10,000 bases of DNA from Peribacillus frigoritolerans (GCF_040250305.1 NZ_CP158190.1:1-10000); one strand, 5' to 3'; counted from the stretch's first letter, positions 1 through 9,564 are shown. The notes: a model not told the origin generated them from the letters alone. Numbers and translations are program-made.

Positions 1-1350
1 TTGGATAACATCGATAGCCTCTGGAACCAGGCGCTCGGAAAAATCGAAAAAAAAATCAGTAAACCAAGCTTTGAGACTTGGCTTAAATCAACCAAGGCTT
101 ATTTACTGCAAGGTGATACATTAACAGTCACCGCTCCCAATGAATTTGCCAGGGATTGGCTTGAAGAACGCTATTCCCATCTTATTTCCGATGTATTGTT
201 TGAACTTACCGGTGAGGAATTGGAAGCAAAATTCATCATTCCCCCCAATCAAGAAGATGATGATTTTACCGTTCCTGTTCAGCCTAAAAAGATAAAAAAG
301 CAGGATAAAGAGCATGCTGCATTTCCACAGCATATGCTTAATGCGAAAAATACATTCGATACGTTTGTCATCGGCTCCGGCAATCGTTTTGCCCATGCCG
401 CGTCTCTCGCTGTCGCAGAAGCACCGGCCAAAGCCTATAATCCCTTATTCATATACGGGGGCGTCGGCCTTGGAAAAACTCATTTAATGCATGCAATCGG
501 GCATTATGTTCTAGAGCATAATCCGAATGCGAAGGTCGTTTATTTATCGTCTGAAAAGTTCACGAATGAATTCATCAACTCGATCCGGGACAATAAAGCT
601 GGGGAATTCCGTGATAGATATCGAAGCGTGGATGTTTTATTAATTGATGATATTCAATTTCTTGCGGGAAAAGAACAAACTCAAGAAGAGTTTTTCCATA
701 CATTCAATGCGTTGCATGAAGAAAGCAAACAAATCGTCATCTCGAGTGACCGCCCGCCAAAAGAGATACCTACACTAGAGGATCGCCTCCGTTCAAGGTT
801 TGAGTGGGGTTTGATCACGGATATCACGCCACCTGATCTAGAAACGCGGATTGCCATATTGCGTAAAAAGGCAAAAGCTGAGGGTCTTGATATCCCGAAC
901 GAAGTCATGCTCTATATCGCCAACCAAATCGATTCCAATATTCGTGAGCTTGAGGGTGCACTTATTCGTGTCGTCGCTTATTCTTCATTGATTAATAAAG
1001 ATATAAATGCTGATTTGGCAGCTGAAGCATTAAAAGACATCATCCCTAGCTCAAAACCTAAAATAATCACCATCTTGGAAATCCAGAAGACGGTCGGTGA
1101 ACATTATAGTGTCAAACTTGAGGATTTCAAGGCGAAAAAACGGACTAAATCCGTAGCATTTCCAAGACAGATCGCCATGTATCTTTCCAGGGAGTTGACG
1201 GACTCATCCCTGCCCAAGATAGGTGATGAATTTGGAGGTCGCGATCATACGACCGTTATCCATGCGCATGAAAAAATCTCCAAACTCATGCAAACGGACA
1301 CCCAGCTACAACGTCAGGTTAAAGAAATTCAGGACCAGCTGAGGGTATAA
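1..1350 (+). CDS. dnaA: Chromosomal replication initiator protein DnaA
   Basis: DnaA is an AAA+ ATPase that binds 9-bp boxes at oriC, forms an ATP-dependent filament and opens the duplex so that helicase can load. At 449 residues it is close to B. subtilis DnaA (446). Visible in order: N-terminal domain I (about 1-80), a short charged linker (about 85-105), and the AAA+ core with Walker A GGVGLGKT at 153-160 and Walker B LLIDD at 213-217. The LRSRFEWG segment (about 263-270) carries the likely arginine finger R264. The C-terminal helix-turn-helix DNA-binding domain has the DnaA signature [11 protein letters not shown] at 412-422. The start codon is TTG at base 1. No other in-frame start would keep domain I, and the N-terminus aligns with known DnaA proteins, so I accept it. 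The upstream promoter and any boxes there lie outside the window. It is followed directly by oriC and dnaN, with which it usually forms an operon. Confidence 0.99.
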   Translation: MDNIDSLWNQALGKIEKKISKPSFETWLKSTKAYLLQGDTLTVTAPNEFARDWLEERYSHLISDVLFELTGEELEAKFIIPPNQEDDDFTVPVQPKKIKKQDKEHAAFPQHMLNAKNTFDTFVIGSGNRFAHAASLAVAEAPAKAYNPLFIYGGVGLGKTHLMHAIGHYVLEHNPNAKVVYLSSEKFTNEFINSIRDNKAGEFRDRYRSVDVLLIDDIQFLAGKEQTQEEFFHTFNALHEESKQIVISSDRPPKEIPTLEDRLRSRFEWGLITDITPPDLETRIAILRKKAKAEGLDIPNEVMLYIANQIDSNIRELEGALIRVVAYSSLINKDINADLAAEALKDIIPSSKPKIITILEIQKTVGEHYSVKLEDFKAKKRTKSVAFPRQIAMYLSRELTDSSLPKIGDEFGGRDHTTVIHAHEKISKLMQTDTQLQRQVKEIQDQLRV

Positions 1351-1355
1351 TGGAT

Positions 1356-1456
1356 TCTGGATAATGTGAATAACTGACGACTACTTACACACAGTCTGTC
1401 CACATGTGGATAGACTGTTTTTCCTTAGGTTGAGTGGACTTATCCACATATCAACA
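1356..1456. promoter_or_regulatory. DnaA box cluster (seven candidate boxes)
   Basis: Compared with TTATCCACA I see these sites. 1356-1364 on the minus strand, ttatccaga, 8/9. 1365-1373 minus, ttattcaca, 8/9. 1385-1393 plus, ttacacaca, 7/9. 1396-1404 plus, ctgtccaca, 7/9. 1405-1413 minus, ctatccaca, 8/9. 1440-1448 plus, a perfect match. 1448-1456 plus, atatcaaca, 7/9, overlapping the perfect box by one base. The last two sit next to the GC-rich spacer and DnaA-trios, the position of the two boxes that load the DnaA filament in B. subtilis. The weak 7/9 sites are supported by position more than by sequence. Confidence 0.88.
1391..1418. repeat. 28-bp palindrome made of two abutting DnaA boxes
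   Basis: The two 14-base arms are reverse complements apart from one non-Watson-Crick pair, and the centre falls between the inverted DnaA boxes at 1396-1404 and 1405-1413. It is followed at once by a T run (tttttcc, ending near 1423), so the transcript could form a hairpin with a short U tract just after dnaA. It may therefore work both as a paired DnaA-binding site and as a partial terminator between dnaA and dnaN. The palindrome is seen directly; the terminator role is inference. Confidence 0.75.
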
Positions 1457-1460
1457 GGCC

Positions 1461-1478
1461 CTACTACTATTACTACTA
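1461..1478 (+). promoter_or_regulatory. DnaA-trio array (six trios)
   Basis: The top strand reads CTA CTA CTA TTA CTA CTA, so the opposite strand shows six successive 3'-(G/A)AT-5' triplets. In B. subtilis such trios bind the DnaA filament on single-stranded DNA and direct melting. They start immediately after the GC-rich spacer that follows the boxes at 1440-1456, which is the established arrangement. Confidence 0.87.
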
Positions 1479-1508
1479 TCTTTTTTAATAAAAATTATTA
1501 ATAAATAT
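1479..1508. other. AT-rich DNA unwinding element
   Basis: Only one of the 30 bases is G or C (a C at 1480). The stretch includes a small palindrome, ttaata (1485-1490) and tattaa (1496-1501), around five bases. It lies directly beyond the DnaA-trios, where the first melting of the origin is expected. It also forms part of the dnaN leader. Confidence 0.85.
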
Positions 1509-1542
1509 GCCTATTCGGCAATAAAAAATTGGAGGATGAAAC

Positions 1543-2679
1543 ATGAGATTTATAATCCAAAGAGATCGATTAGTTCATAGTGTCCAAGAAGTAATGAAAG
1601 CAGTCACATCAAGGACGACGATTCCGATACTAACGGGGATAAAAATAAGCGTTACTAGTGAAGGTGTTACTCTAACAGGAAGTGATTCTGATATCTCCAT
1701 CCAATCATTCATTCCGGCTGAGGTTGACGGAGATGAGATTGTTGAAGTTAAAAGCAGCGGCGGTATTGTCCTGAATGCCCGTTTTTTCAGTGAAATTGTC
1801 AAAAAGCTGCCGATGGATACTGTAGAAATTGAAGTGGAGAATAACTTTCAAACGATTATTCGCTCAGGTAAAGCTGAATTTAATCTAAATGGACTGGATC
1901 CTGAGGAATATCCACATCTTCCGATCATTGAAGAAGAAAATATTTTCAAACTTCCAACGGACCTTTTAAAGACCCTTATCAGACAAACTGGCTTTGCAGT
2001 GTCCACGTCAGAAACACGCCCTATCTTAACAGGTGTAAACTTGAAGGTTCAAGATGACGAATTGACCTGTATTGCAACAGATAGCCATAGGCTGGCAATG
2101 AGGACAGCCAAAATAGAAAACAAAATTAACGGGACCTATAGCGTTGTCATCCCAGGTAAAAGTCTGAATGAGTTAAGTAAAATCCTTGATGATACAAACG
2201 AACTTATTGAAATCGTCATTACCGAAAACCAAGTACTTTTCAAAGCTGAAAATTTATTATTCTTCTCAAGACTGCTTGAAGGGAATTATCCTGATACATC
2301 ACGCTTGATTCCATCAGATAGCAAAACCGATGTGACTGTTCACACCAAGGATTTTCTACAAGCGATCGACAGGGCTTCTTTATTGGCGAGAGAAGGAAGA
2401 AATAATGTCGTCAAATTGACAACCCTGGAAGGCCGTATAATCGAAGTCTCTTCCAATACTCCTGAAATTGGTAAAGTAATTGAAGAGGTACAGGCAGAAG
2501 CCATTGAAGGTGAAGACCTGAAAATCTCATTCAGTGCCAAATTTGTAATGGATGCTCTAAAAGCATTGGAAGGTTCCGATATAAAAATTAATTTCACGGG
2601 TGCAATGCGACCGTTTGTCATTCGTCCGCTACATGATGATTCCATGCTGCAATTAATTCTCCCGGTAAGAACTTACTAA
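1543..2679 (+). CDS. dnaN: DNA polymerase III beta subunit (sliding clamp)
   Basis: DnaN forms a ring-shaped dimer around DNA that tethers the replicative polymerases and recruits mismatch-repair and ligase partners. The 378-residue length equals that of B. subtilis DnaN, and the sequence is recognisable throughout: SSRTTIPILTG-type N-terminus (here SRTTIPILTG at 23-32), the SETRPILTGVN segment of domain 2, NNVVKLT and FTGAMRPF of domain 3, and the C-terminal LILPVRTY that lines the partner-binding cleft. Three repeated clamp folds of about 120 residues are expected. The ATG start has GGAGG at 1531-1535 with a 7-base gap. It follows dnaA across oriC and ends before an AT-rich terminator. No truncation or frameshift is seen. 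Confidence 0.99.
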   Translation: MRFIIQRDRLVHSVQEVMKAVTSRTTIPILTGIKISVTSEGVTLTGSDSDISIQSFIPAEVDGDEIVEVKSSGGIVLNARFFSEIVKKLPMDTVEIEVENNFQTIIRSGKAEFNLNGLDPEEYPHLPIIEEENIFKLPTDLLKTLIRQTGFAVSTSETRPILTGVNLKVQDDELTCIATDSHRLAMRTAKIENKINGTYSVVIPGKSLNELSKILDDTNELIEIVITENQVLFKAENLLFFSRLLEGNYPDTSRLIPSDSKTDVTVHTKDFLQAIDRASLLAREGRNNVVKLTTLEGRIIEVSSNTPEIGKVIEEVQAEAIEGEDLKISFSAKFVMDALKALEGSDIKINFTGAMRPFVIRPLHDDSMLQLILPVRTY

Positions 2680-2695
2680 GCTAAAATAATATTTC

Positions 2696-2736
2696 AAAAA
2701 AATTAAAGGCTTGTATAGCAGGTCTTTAATTTTTTT
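2696..2736 (+). terminator. AT-rich hairpin terminator after dnaN
   Basis: A perfect 13-bp inverted repeat (2696-2708 against 2724-2736) encloses a 15-base loop. The right arm ends in seven T residues and the left arm begins with seven A residues, so it could act in either direction. The stem is A/U rich with one G-C pair, so termination is probably partial. Its place 16 bases after the dnaN stop fits the end of a dnaA-dnaN transcript. Confidence 0.7.
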
Positions 2737-2754
2737 ATATTTAAACATAGGTTT

Positions 2755-2777
2755 CCAAAAGGTTTTTGGCGTTTTTT
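2755..2777 (+). terminator. Possible second weak terminator after dnaN
   Basis: A short stem, ccaaaa (2755-2760) with ttttgg (2764-2769) around a 3-base loop, is followed two bases later by six T residues (2772-2777). It may back up the hairpin at 2696-2736. The stem is only 6 bp and mostly A-U, so support is weak. Confidence 0.35.
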
Positions 2778-2831
2778 AAATGCTGTACGGAACGCTGAAT
2801 CGCTAAAAACAAGAACTGAAAAAGCTATACT

Positions 2832-2860
2832 TTGTCTTAATGGGATTAATTTAGTAAAAT
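2832..2860 (+). promoter_or_regulatory. Probable sigma-A promoter for yaaA-recF-remB
   Basis: A TTGTCT -35 box (2832-2837) lies 17 bases before a TAAAAT -10 box (2855-2860), against the consensus TTGACA and TATAAT. It lies after the dnaN terminators and about 40 bases before the yaaA ATG. This suggests that yaaA, recF and remB can be transcribed separately from dnaA-dnaN. No experimental start site is known to me for this organism. Confidence 0.6.
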
Positions 2861-2899
2861 GAAATATTAAAGACTACTTAGAAATGAGTGAAGCATGAA

Positions 2900-3112
2900 A
2901 TGGACTCCATAAAAATCAATACTGAATATATTACGCTTGGACAATTCCTGAAATTGGCCGATTTAATCCAAAGCGGCGGAATGGCCAAATGGTTCTTGAG
3001 TGAATACGAGGTTTACATTAATGGCGAATTAGACGTGAGAAGAGGAAGAAAATTAAGATCAGGTGATAAAATAGAAATTCCTGGATTTGGCACCTACACA
3101 ATTACAAGCTAA
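2900..3112 (+). CDS. yaaA: S4 domain protein YaaA (probable ribosome-associated RNA-binding protein)
   Basis: This small protein consists almost entirely of an S4 RNA-binding fold: ITLGQFLKLADLIQSGGMAKWFL, then a GRKLRSGDKIEI loop typical of S4 domains. Orthologues lie between dnaN and recF across the Bacillales and have been linked to ribosome maturation, but its exact role is not visible here. I chose the ATG at 2900 (70 residues) because B. subtilis YaaA has 71 residues and a similar N-terminus, and GAGTG at 2886-2890 gives a weak ribosome binding site 9 bases upstream. An in-frame GTG at 2888 would give 74 residues but has no Shine-Dalgarno sequence. The gene is 21 bases upstream of recF, so co-translation in one operon is likely. 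Confidence 0.93.
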   Translation: MDSIKINTEYITLGQFLKLADLIQSGGMAKWFLSEYEVYINGELDVRRGRKLRSGDKIEIPGFGTYTITS

Positions 3113-3133
3113 AACATAAGGGAAGAGCGGAAT

Positions 3134-4252
3134 ATGTATATTGAAAATATAAGTTTGAAAAATTACCGCAACTATACCGAATTGAATCTGACTTTTGAGA
3201 ATAAAGTCAATGTAATCCTCGGCGAAAATGCTCAAGGAAAAACAAACGTCATGGAATCTATTTTTGTTTTAGCAATGGCAAAATCTCATCGCACCTCAAA
3301 TGATAAAGAACTTATTCGCTGGGATGAAGAGTATGCTAAAATAGAAGGAAGAGTTAGAAAGAGAAATACCTCAATACCACTTGAGCTGACCATTTCAAAA
3401 AAAGGGAAAAAGGCGAAGTGCAACCATATTGAACAAAGAAAGTTGAGTCAATATGTCGGAAATATGAATGTGGTCATGTTTGCGCCTGAGGACCTTAACC
3501 TTGTAAAGGGAAGTCCTCTAGTCAGACGCCGTTTTATAGATATGGAAATTGGCCAGGTTTCTCCCGTATACCTTCATGATATGAGCCAATATCATAAAAT
3601 ACTTCAACAAAGAAATCATTACTTAAAGCTTCTGCAGACCCGGAAACAAACGGATACGACGATGCTTGACGTGCTGACCGATCAATTTATTCAGTACGCA
3701 GCGAAAATTGTCGAAAGAAGATACGAGTTTCTTTTAAAGCTCCAGCAATGGGCAGAGCCGATTCATTCGGGGATCTCCAGAAATCTAGAAGTATTGAAAA
3801 TCCAATATAAACCGTCGCTTGATGTATCAGAATCTATGGATTTGACGAAAATGATAGAAGTATACACAGAAAAATTTGATAAAATAAAAACAAGGGAAAT
3901 TGAACGGGGTGTAACACTGGTAGGTCCTCATCGTGACGACCTGGTTTTTTTTGTGAATGACCGTGATGTCCAGACATACGGTTCACAAGGACAACAGCGT
4001 ACGACAGCCCTGTCTTTGAAACTTGCCGAAATTGAGCTGATCCATGAAGAAATCGGCGAGTATCCCATTTTATTATTGGATGATGTGTTATCGGAACTTG
4101 ACGATTTCCGTCAATCCCATTTACTGAATACAATACAAGGGAAAGTGCAAACATTCGTGACGACACCCTCCGTTGATGGAATCGATCATCAAACCCTAAG
4201 AGAAGCGTCCACCTTTTATGTTAGTCAAGGAAGTATAAAAAAGGTTAAATGA
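3134..4252 (+). CDS. recF: DNA replication and repair protein RecF
   Basis: RecF is an ABC/SMC-like ATPase that works with RecO and RecR to load RecA at single-strand gaps and stalled forks. At 372 residues it matches B. subtilis RecF (370). Visible motifs are Walker A GENAQGKT at 30-37, the ABC signature SQGQQRT starting at 284, and Walker B LLLDD at 313-317 followed by the D-loop VLSELDD. The segments [22 protein letters not shown] and GPHRDDL are typical of the family. The ATG at 3134 has AAGGG at 3118-3122 upstream, with a rather long gap of 11 bases. It lies 21 bases after yaaA and 12 bases before remB, consistent with an operon. Intact. Confidence 0.99.
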   Translation: MYIENISLKNYRNYTELNLTFENKVNVILGENAQGKTNVMESIFVLAMAKSHRTSNDKELIRWDEEYAKIEGRVRKRNTSIPLELTISKKGKKAKCNHIEQRKLSQYVGNMNVVMFAPEDLNLVKGSPLVRRRFIDMEIGQVSPVYLHDMSQYHKILQQRNHYLKLLQTRKQTDTTMLDVLTDQFIQYAAKIVERRYEFLLKLQQWAEPIHSGISRNLEVLKIQYKPSLDVSESMDLTKMIEVYTEKFDKIKTREIERGVTLVGPHRDDLVFFVNDRDVQTYGSQGQQRTTALSLKLAEIELIHEEIGEYPILLLDDVLSELDDFRQSHLLNTIQGKVQTFVTTPSVDGIDHQTLREASTFYVSQGSIKKVK

Positions 4253-4264
4253 TGAGGTGAATGT

Positions 4265-4528
4265 ATGTATCTCCATATTGGTGAAGACATTCTTGTGAAA
4301 ACGGACGATGTCATAGCCATTTTAGATAAGAAGCTGCTTCAGGCCTCTCCGATCATGAGTGAATTTTTGGAGAAAAAGTCTGATGTAACTTACCATTTAG
4401 CAAAAAACTCGGTTAAATCGATTGTAGTGACGGAAAAACAGGTATATTATTCACCGCTTGCGTCGTCCACTTTGAAAAAGCGTTCACTGCAGCCATCGCT
4501 CTTAATCGATGATATAGATATTCTTTGA
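4265..4528 (+). CDS. remB: Extracellular matrix regulator RemB (YaaB, DUF370 family)
   Basis: The 87-residue product matches the RemA/RemB (DUF370) family. It begins MYLHIGEDILVKTDDVIAILD and contains SIVVTEKQVYYSPLASSTLKKR, the most conserved part of B. subtilis RemB (81 residues). The middle (about 22-45) is slightly longer than I recall for B. subtilis. RemA and RemB influence matrix and biofilm genes in B. subtilis; RemA is a DNA-binding protein, and RemB's mechanism is less clear. The ATG at 4265 has GAGGTG at 4254-4259 with a 5-base gap. An ATG at 4261 in another frame hits a stop within eight codons. The recF-gyrB position is conserved. Confidence 0.93.
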   Translation: MYLHIGEDILVKTDDVIAILDKKLLQASPIMSEFLEKKSDVTYHLAKNSVKSIVVTEKQVYYSPLASSTLKKRSLQPSLLIDDIDIL

Positions 4529-4543
4529 ATTGTAGCTAAACGT

Positions 4544-4549
4544 TATAAT
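4544..4549 (+). promoter_or_regulatory. Possible -10 element of a gyrB promoter
   Basis: A perfect TATAAT lies in the 68-base gap between remB and the gyrB ATG. No good -35 box is found at 16-18 bases upstream (TTCTTT at 4521-4526 is the 17-base candidate) and there is no extended TGn motif. It could give gyrB its own promoter, but a chance match in AT-rich DNA is possible. Confidence 0.35.
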
Positions 4550-4587
4550 TACTCCTTAAAATTGATAATGCCAAAAGAAAAGTGTAG

Positions 4588-6528
<1,941 letters not shown>

Positions 6529-6535
6529 TTTTTTG

Positions 6536-6557
6536 ACAGGATGCTTTTACATCCTGT
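6536..6557. repeat. Hairpin between gyrB and gyrA
   Basis: A perfect 8-bp stem, acaggatg with catcctgt, encloses a 6-base loop (6544-6549) 7 bases after the gyrB stop. There is no clear U tract on the 3' side (tcttta), so it is a poor terminator. It overlaps a perfect TTGACA (6533-6538) that has no -10 box at the proper distance. It may be an mRNA processing or stability element, or a weak attenuator between the subunit genes. Confidence 0.5.
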
Positions 6558-6624
6558 TCTTTACATAGTGCACGAACAGTTAAATTTAAATGAGAGTATA
6601 AGCTTTTAATAGGAGGTTGGCTCC

Positions 6625-9177
6625 ATGTCAGAAAATGAAAGATCAGGTGTAAAAGAAATAAATATAAGTACCGAGATGCGGACATCGTTTTTGGATTATG
6701 CGATGAGTGTTATCGTGTCGAGGGCTTTGCCTGATGTAAGGGACGGTTTGAAACCGGTACACCGAAGAATTCTTTATGCAATGAACGATCTTGGAATGAC
6801 TTCGGATAAACCATTTAAGAAATCAGCCCGTATTGTCGGGGAAGTCATCGGTAAGTATCACCCGCATGGTGATTCGGCTGTATATGAAACGATGGTACGG
6901 ATGGCGCAACCTTTTAACTATCGCTATATGCTTGTAGATGGTCATGGGAATTTCGGTTCGGTCGATGGTGACCAAGCTGCCGCAATGAGGTACACCGAAG
7001 CGAGAATGTCGAAAATCTCGATGGAGTTACTCCGGGATTTAAATAAAGATACAGTTAACTTCCAGGATAACTATGATGGTTCAGAAAGAGAACCAGCCGT
7101 CATGCCTGCCCGTTTCCCGAACTTGTTGGTGAATGGTTCATCAGGAATAGCGGTAGGAATGGCAACCAATATTCCGCCCCATCAATTAGGTGAGGTAATT
7201 GACGGCGTATTGGCTTTAAGCAAGAATCCTGAAATTACAATTCCAGAGTTGATGGAATATATCCCTGGTCCGGACTTTCCTACAGCCGGTTTGATTTTAG
7301 GGAGAAGCGGAATCAGAAAGGCCTATGAAACCGGAAAAGGGTCAATCATTCAACGGGCGAAAGTCGAGATTGAAGAGAAACCGAATGGTAAACAGGTAAT
7401 CCTTGTTAAGGAAATCCCTTATCAAGTGAATAAAGCAAGACTGATTGAAAAAATTGCAGAACTTGCTCGAGATAAGAAAATCGAAGGCATTACCGACTTA
7501 CGGGATGAATCGGATCGCAATGGGATGCGTATCGTCATGGAGCTTAGAAAGGATGTTAACGCGAATGTCCTTTTAAACAACCTGTATAAGCATACTGCGA
7601 TGCAGACCACCTTCGGAATCAATCTGCTTGCTTTGGTGGACGGTCAGCCAAAAGTGCTGAATTTAAAACAATGCCTGCACTACTACTTGGAGCATCAGCA
7701 GGTAGTCATACGGCGCAGGACTGAGTTTGAATTACGGAAAGCGGAGGCCCGTGCCCATATTTTAGAAGGTTTGCGCATTGCACTTGATAATTTGGACGCA
7801 GTCATTACGTTGATTCGAAGTTCCCAAACGACAGACATTGCCCGTGAAGGTTTAATGACACAATTCTCACTTTCCGAAAAACAGGCGCAAGCTATCCTGG
7901 ATATGCGTTTACAGCGCTTGACAGGTCTGGAACGTGAAAAAATCGAAGATGAATATCAGGCATTAATGGCTATTATTGCAGAATATAAAGCGATTCTTGC
8001 TGATGAGGAAAAGGTTCTTGAAATTATTCGTGAAGAGCTTCTTGAAATTAAAGAACGTTTTGATGATAAACGGAGAACTGAAATCACATTAGCCGGCTTT
8101 GAAAGCCTGGAAGATGAAGATTTAATCCCAGAGGAAAATATAATCGTGACACTTACGCATAACGGTTATATTAAACGCTTGCCTGCAACCACGTACCGCA
8201 GTCAAAAACGCGGGGGTCGCGGAATACAGGGTATGGGCACGAATACAGATGACTTTGTCGGTCACTTGTTAACCACTTCGACTCATGACACTCTATTATT
8301 CTTCACCAACAAAGGTAAAGTCTATCGTTCCAAAGGATATGAAATACCTGAATATGGAAGGACGGCAAAAGGATTGCCGCTTATCAACTTGTTGGAAGTC
8401 GATAAAGGCGAGTGGGTCAATGCAATCATACCGGTGAAGGAATTTGCTGACGATTGGTATTTATTCTTCACGACCAGACATGGAATATCGAAGCGTACAC
8501 CTTTGTCATCTTTTGCAAATATCCGTAATAATGGTTTAATTGCCCTAGGTTTACGTGAGGATGATGAATTGATTTCTGTCCGTCTTACGAATGGAGAGAA
8601 ACAGATCATAATTGGAACGAAAGCCGGGATGATGATCCGTTTCCCTGAGACGGATGTACGGACAATGGGACGTACTGCAGCGGGAGTGAAAGGAATTTCC
8701 TTAGGGACGAATGATGAAGTTGTCGGAATGGAAATTCTTGAAGATGATGAAGAAGTCCTGATCGTTACGAAAAACGGTTATGGAAAACGGACCTCTGCGG
8801 AAGAATACCGTATTCAAAGCCGTGGAGGAAAAGGAATAAAAACATGTAATGTCACTGAGAAAAATGGTGAACTTATAGCCGTGAAAACAGTTACGGGTGT
8901 AGATGAAGATTTAATGCTGATTACAGCAGCTGGTGTATTGATCCGAATGGAAGTCGAAGGCATTTCTAAAACGGGCCGTAATACACAGGGTGTTAAGCTC
9001 ATCCGACTCGAATCCGCAGATAATGAATATGTTTCGACGGTTGCCATTGTAGGAAGGGAAGAAGAAGAAGAAAAAGACCTGGATATAGAAACGGTCACGA
9101 CTCTAGATCCGGATTCTGATCCTGAACCTACTGTAATTGAAGAAAATGAAGAAACTGAAAAAGATACGGAAGAATAA
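6625..9177 (+). CDS. gyrA: DNA gyrase subunit A
   Basis: GyrA cleaves and rejoins DNA through a catalytic tyrosine and wraps DNA with its C-terminal beta-pinwheel. The ATG has a strong AGGAGG at 6611-6616, 8 bases upstream. Visible are [20 protein letters not shown] near the N-terminus, the quinolone region [10 protein letters not shown] with wild-type S84 and E88, and the active-site RYTEARM with Y123. The coiled-coil arm follows ([11 protein letters not shown] region). The GyrA box [10 protein letters not shown] begins at 527 and marks a gyrase rather than topoisomerase IV. The product is 850 residues against about 821 in B. subtilis. Much of the difference is a disordered acidic tail at 811-850, where 20 of 40 residues are Asp or Glu. 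The gene ends at a strong terminator, so gyrB-gyrA looks like the end of this transcription block. Confidence 0.99.
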   Translation: MSENERSGVKEINISTEMRTSFLDYAMSVIVSRALPDVRDGLKPVHRRILYAMNDLGMTSDKPFKKSARIVGEVIGKYHPHGDSAVYETMVRMAQPFNYRYMLVDGHGNFGSVDGDQAAAMRYTEARMSKISMELLRDLNKDTVNFQDNYDGSEREPAVMPARFPNLLVNGSSGIAVGMATNIPPHQLGEVIDGVLALSKNPEITIPELMEYIPGPDFPTAGLILGRSGIRKAYETGKGSIIQRAKVEIEEKPNGKQVILVKEIPYQVNKARLIEKIAELARDKKIEGITDLRDESDRNGMRIVMELRKDVNANVLLNNLYKHTAMQTTFGINLLALVDGQPKVLNLKQCLHYYLEHQQVVIRRRTEFELRKAEARAHILEGLRIALDNLDAVITLIRSSQTTDIAREGLMTQFSLSEKQAQAILDMRLQRLTGLEREKIEDEYQALMAIIAEYKAILADEEKVLEIIREELLEIKERFDDKRRTEITLAGFESLEDEDLIPEENIIVTLTHNGYIKRLPATTYRSQKRGGRGIQGMGTNTDDFVGHLLTTSTHDTLLFFTNKGKVYRSKGYEIPEYGRTAKGLPLINLLEVDKGEWVNAIIPVKEFADDWYLFFTTRHGISKRTPLSSFANIRNNGLIALGLREDDELISVRLTNGEKQIIIGTKAGMMIRFPETDVRTMGRTAAGVKGISLGTNDEVVGMEILEDDEEVLIVTKNGYGKRTSAEEYRIQSRGGKGIKTCNVTEKNGELIAVKTVTGVDEDLMLITAAGVLIRMEVEGISKTGRNTQGVKLIRLESADNEYVSTVAIVGREEEEEKDLDIETVTTLDPDSDPEPTVIEENEETEKDTEE

Positions 9178-9190
9178 TTTTTCCCATAAA

Positions 9191-9226
9191 AAAAGGGGTT
9201 CGGAATTAAAATTCCGAACCCCTTTT
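9191..9226 (+). terminator. gyrA: Strong intrinsic terminator after gyrA
   Basis: A perfect 16-bp stem (9191-9206 with 9211-9226) around the 4-base loop taaa lies 13 bases after the gyrA stop codon. The outer arm is aaaagggg on the left and cccctttt on the right, so the U tract is part of the stem. The symmetric A/T flanks would also allow termination from the opposite direction. Confidence 0.93.
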
Positions 9227-9246
9227 GAAATTCCCTTTGAATTTTA

Positions 9247-9300
9247 GCCTAAAGTTAAAATTTTATTAATTCTATTTTTAAAACAATGAAGACTTTAGGC
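9247..9300. repeat. Imperfect 54-base inverted repeat
   Basis: Terminal arms gcctaaagt (9247-9255) and actttaggc (9292-9300) are exact reverse complements, separated by 36 AT-rich bases. A second inner pairing, ttaaaa (9255-9260) with ttttaa (9276-9281), could extend the stem across an internal bulge. There is no U tract. Its role is unknown to me. Confidence 0.55.
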
Positions 9301-9329
9301 AAAAGGGTTCTATCAAAAGTTAAAACAAA

Positions 9330-9422
9330 GTTGATTGGAGCGAGTCAAGGGAGACCCTGCAGGCGCAAACGCCGAGGGCGGACCGCCCGGGGAAAGCGAG
9401 TACCTGTAGGCAACGCTCAAAT
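9330..9422. repeat. GC-rich structured block, probable shortened Bacillaceae intergenic repeat
   Basis: This block has far higher G+C than its AT-rich surroundings. It contains three tight mini-hairpins in a row: aggg/ccct (9348-9351, 9355-9358), ggcg/cgcc (9362-9365, 9370-9373) and gggcgg/ccgccc (9376-9381, 9383-9388). The ends can pair through gagcg (9339-9343, in ttggagcg) and cgctc near 9414-9418. From memory, phrases such as ttgattggagcg, gggagaccc, ggcgcaa-cgccgagg, ggaccgcccg and gaaagcgag-acctgtag belong to a repeat scattered between genes in many Bacillaceae. This copy seems to lack part of the left half. The identity is recalled, not searched. Confidence 0.6.
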
Positions 9423-9446
9423 TGTAAAAACCGTAAAAAAACTGTA

Positions 9447-9476
9447 GACCCAGCAATTAAGCTGGGTCCTTTTTTT
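9447..9476 (+). terminator. Canonical intrinsic terminator
   Basis: An 8-bp GC-rich stem, gacccagc (9447-9454) with gctgggtc (9461-9468), encloses a 6-base loop and is followed by C and seven T residues (9470-9476). It is the most typical terminator in the window, yet it lies 270 bases after gyrA with no gene directly upstream. It may catch read-through from gyrA or end a non-coding transcript. Confidence 0.9.
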
Positions 9477-9564
9477 GCGCATTAGCTGGATTTCAAAATG
9501 AAATCAAGAGTGGTTTTGGTTTGGGTAAAAAGACTTATGGATTTTGGAGAGGATTGCTAATAAA

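Larger units (their letters stand above)
1351..1542. other. oriC: oriC, dnaA-dnaN intergenic unwinding region
   Basis: This 192-bp gap carries every element expected of the incC/unwinding half of a Bacillus replication origin: clustered DnaA boxes (1356-1456), a GC-rich spacer GGCCC (1457-1461), DnaA-trios (1461-1478) and a nearly pure A+T stretch (1479-1508). The order and spacing match the basal unwinding system described in B. subtilis, recalled from the literature rather than aligned here. The second cluster of boxes usually found upstream of dnaA would lie outside the window. The dnaN ribosome binding site, GGAGG at 1531-1535, closes the region. Confidence 0.95.

Noticed and set aside
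1908..1916. DnaA-box-like atatccaca inside dnaN
   Set aside because: It matches 8/9, but it encodes the conserved EYPHLP segment of the clamp, so the codons explain it and it is isolated from the origin cluster.
2888..2890. GTG as an alternative yaaA start
   Set aside because: There is no Shine-Dalgarno sequence upstream, and the four extra residues are absent from the B. subtilis protein. It cannot be fully excluded.
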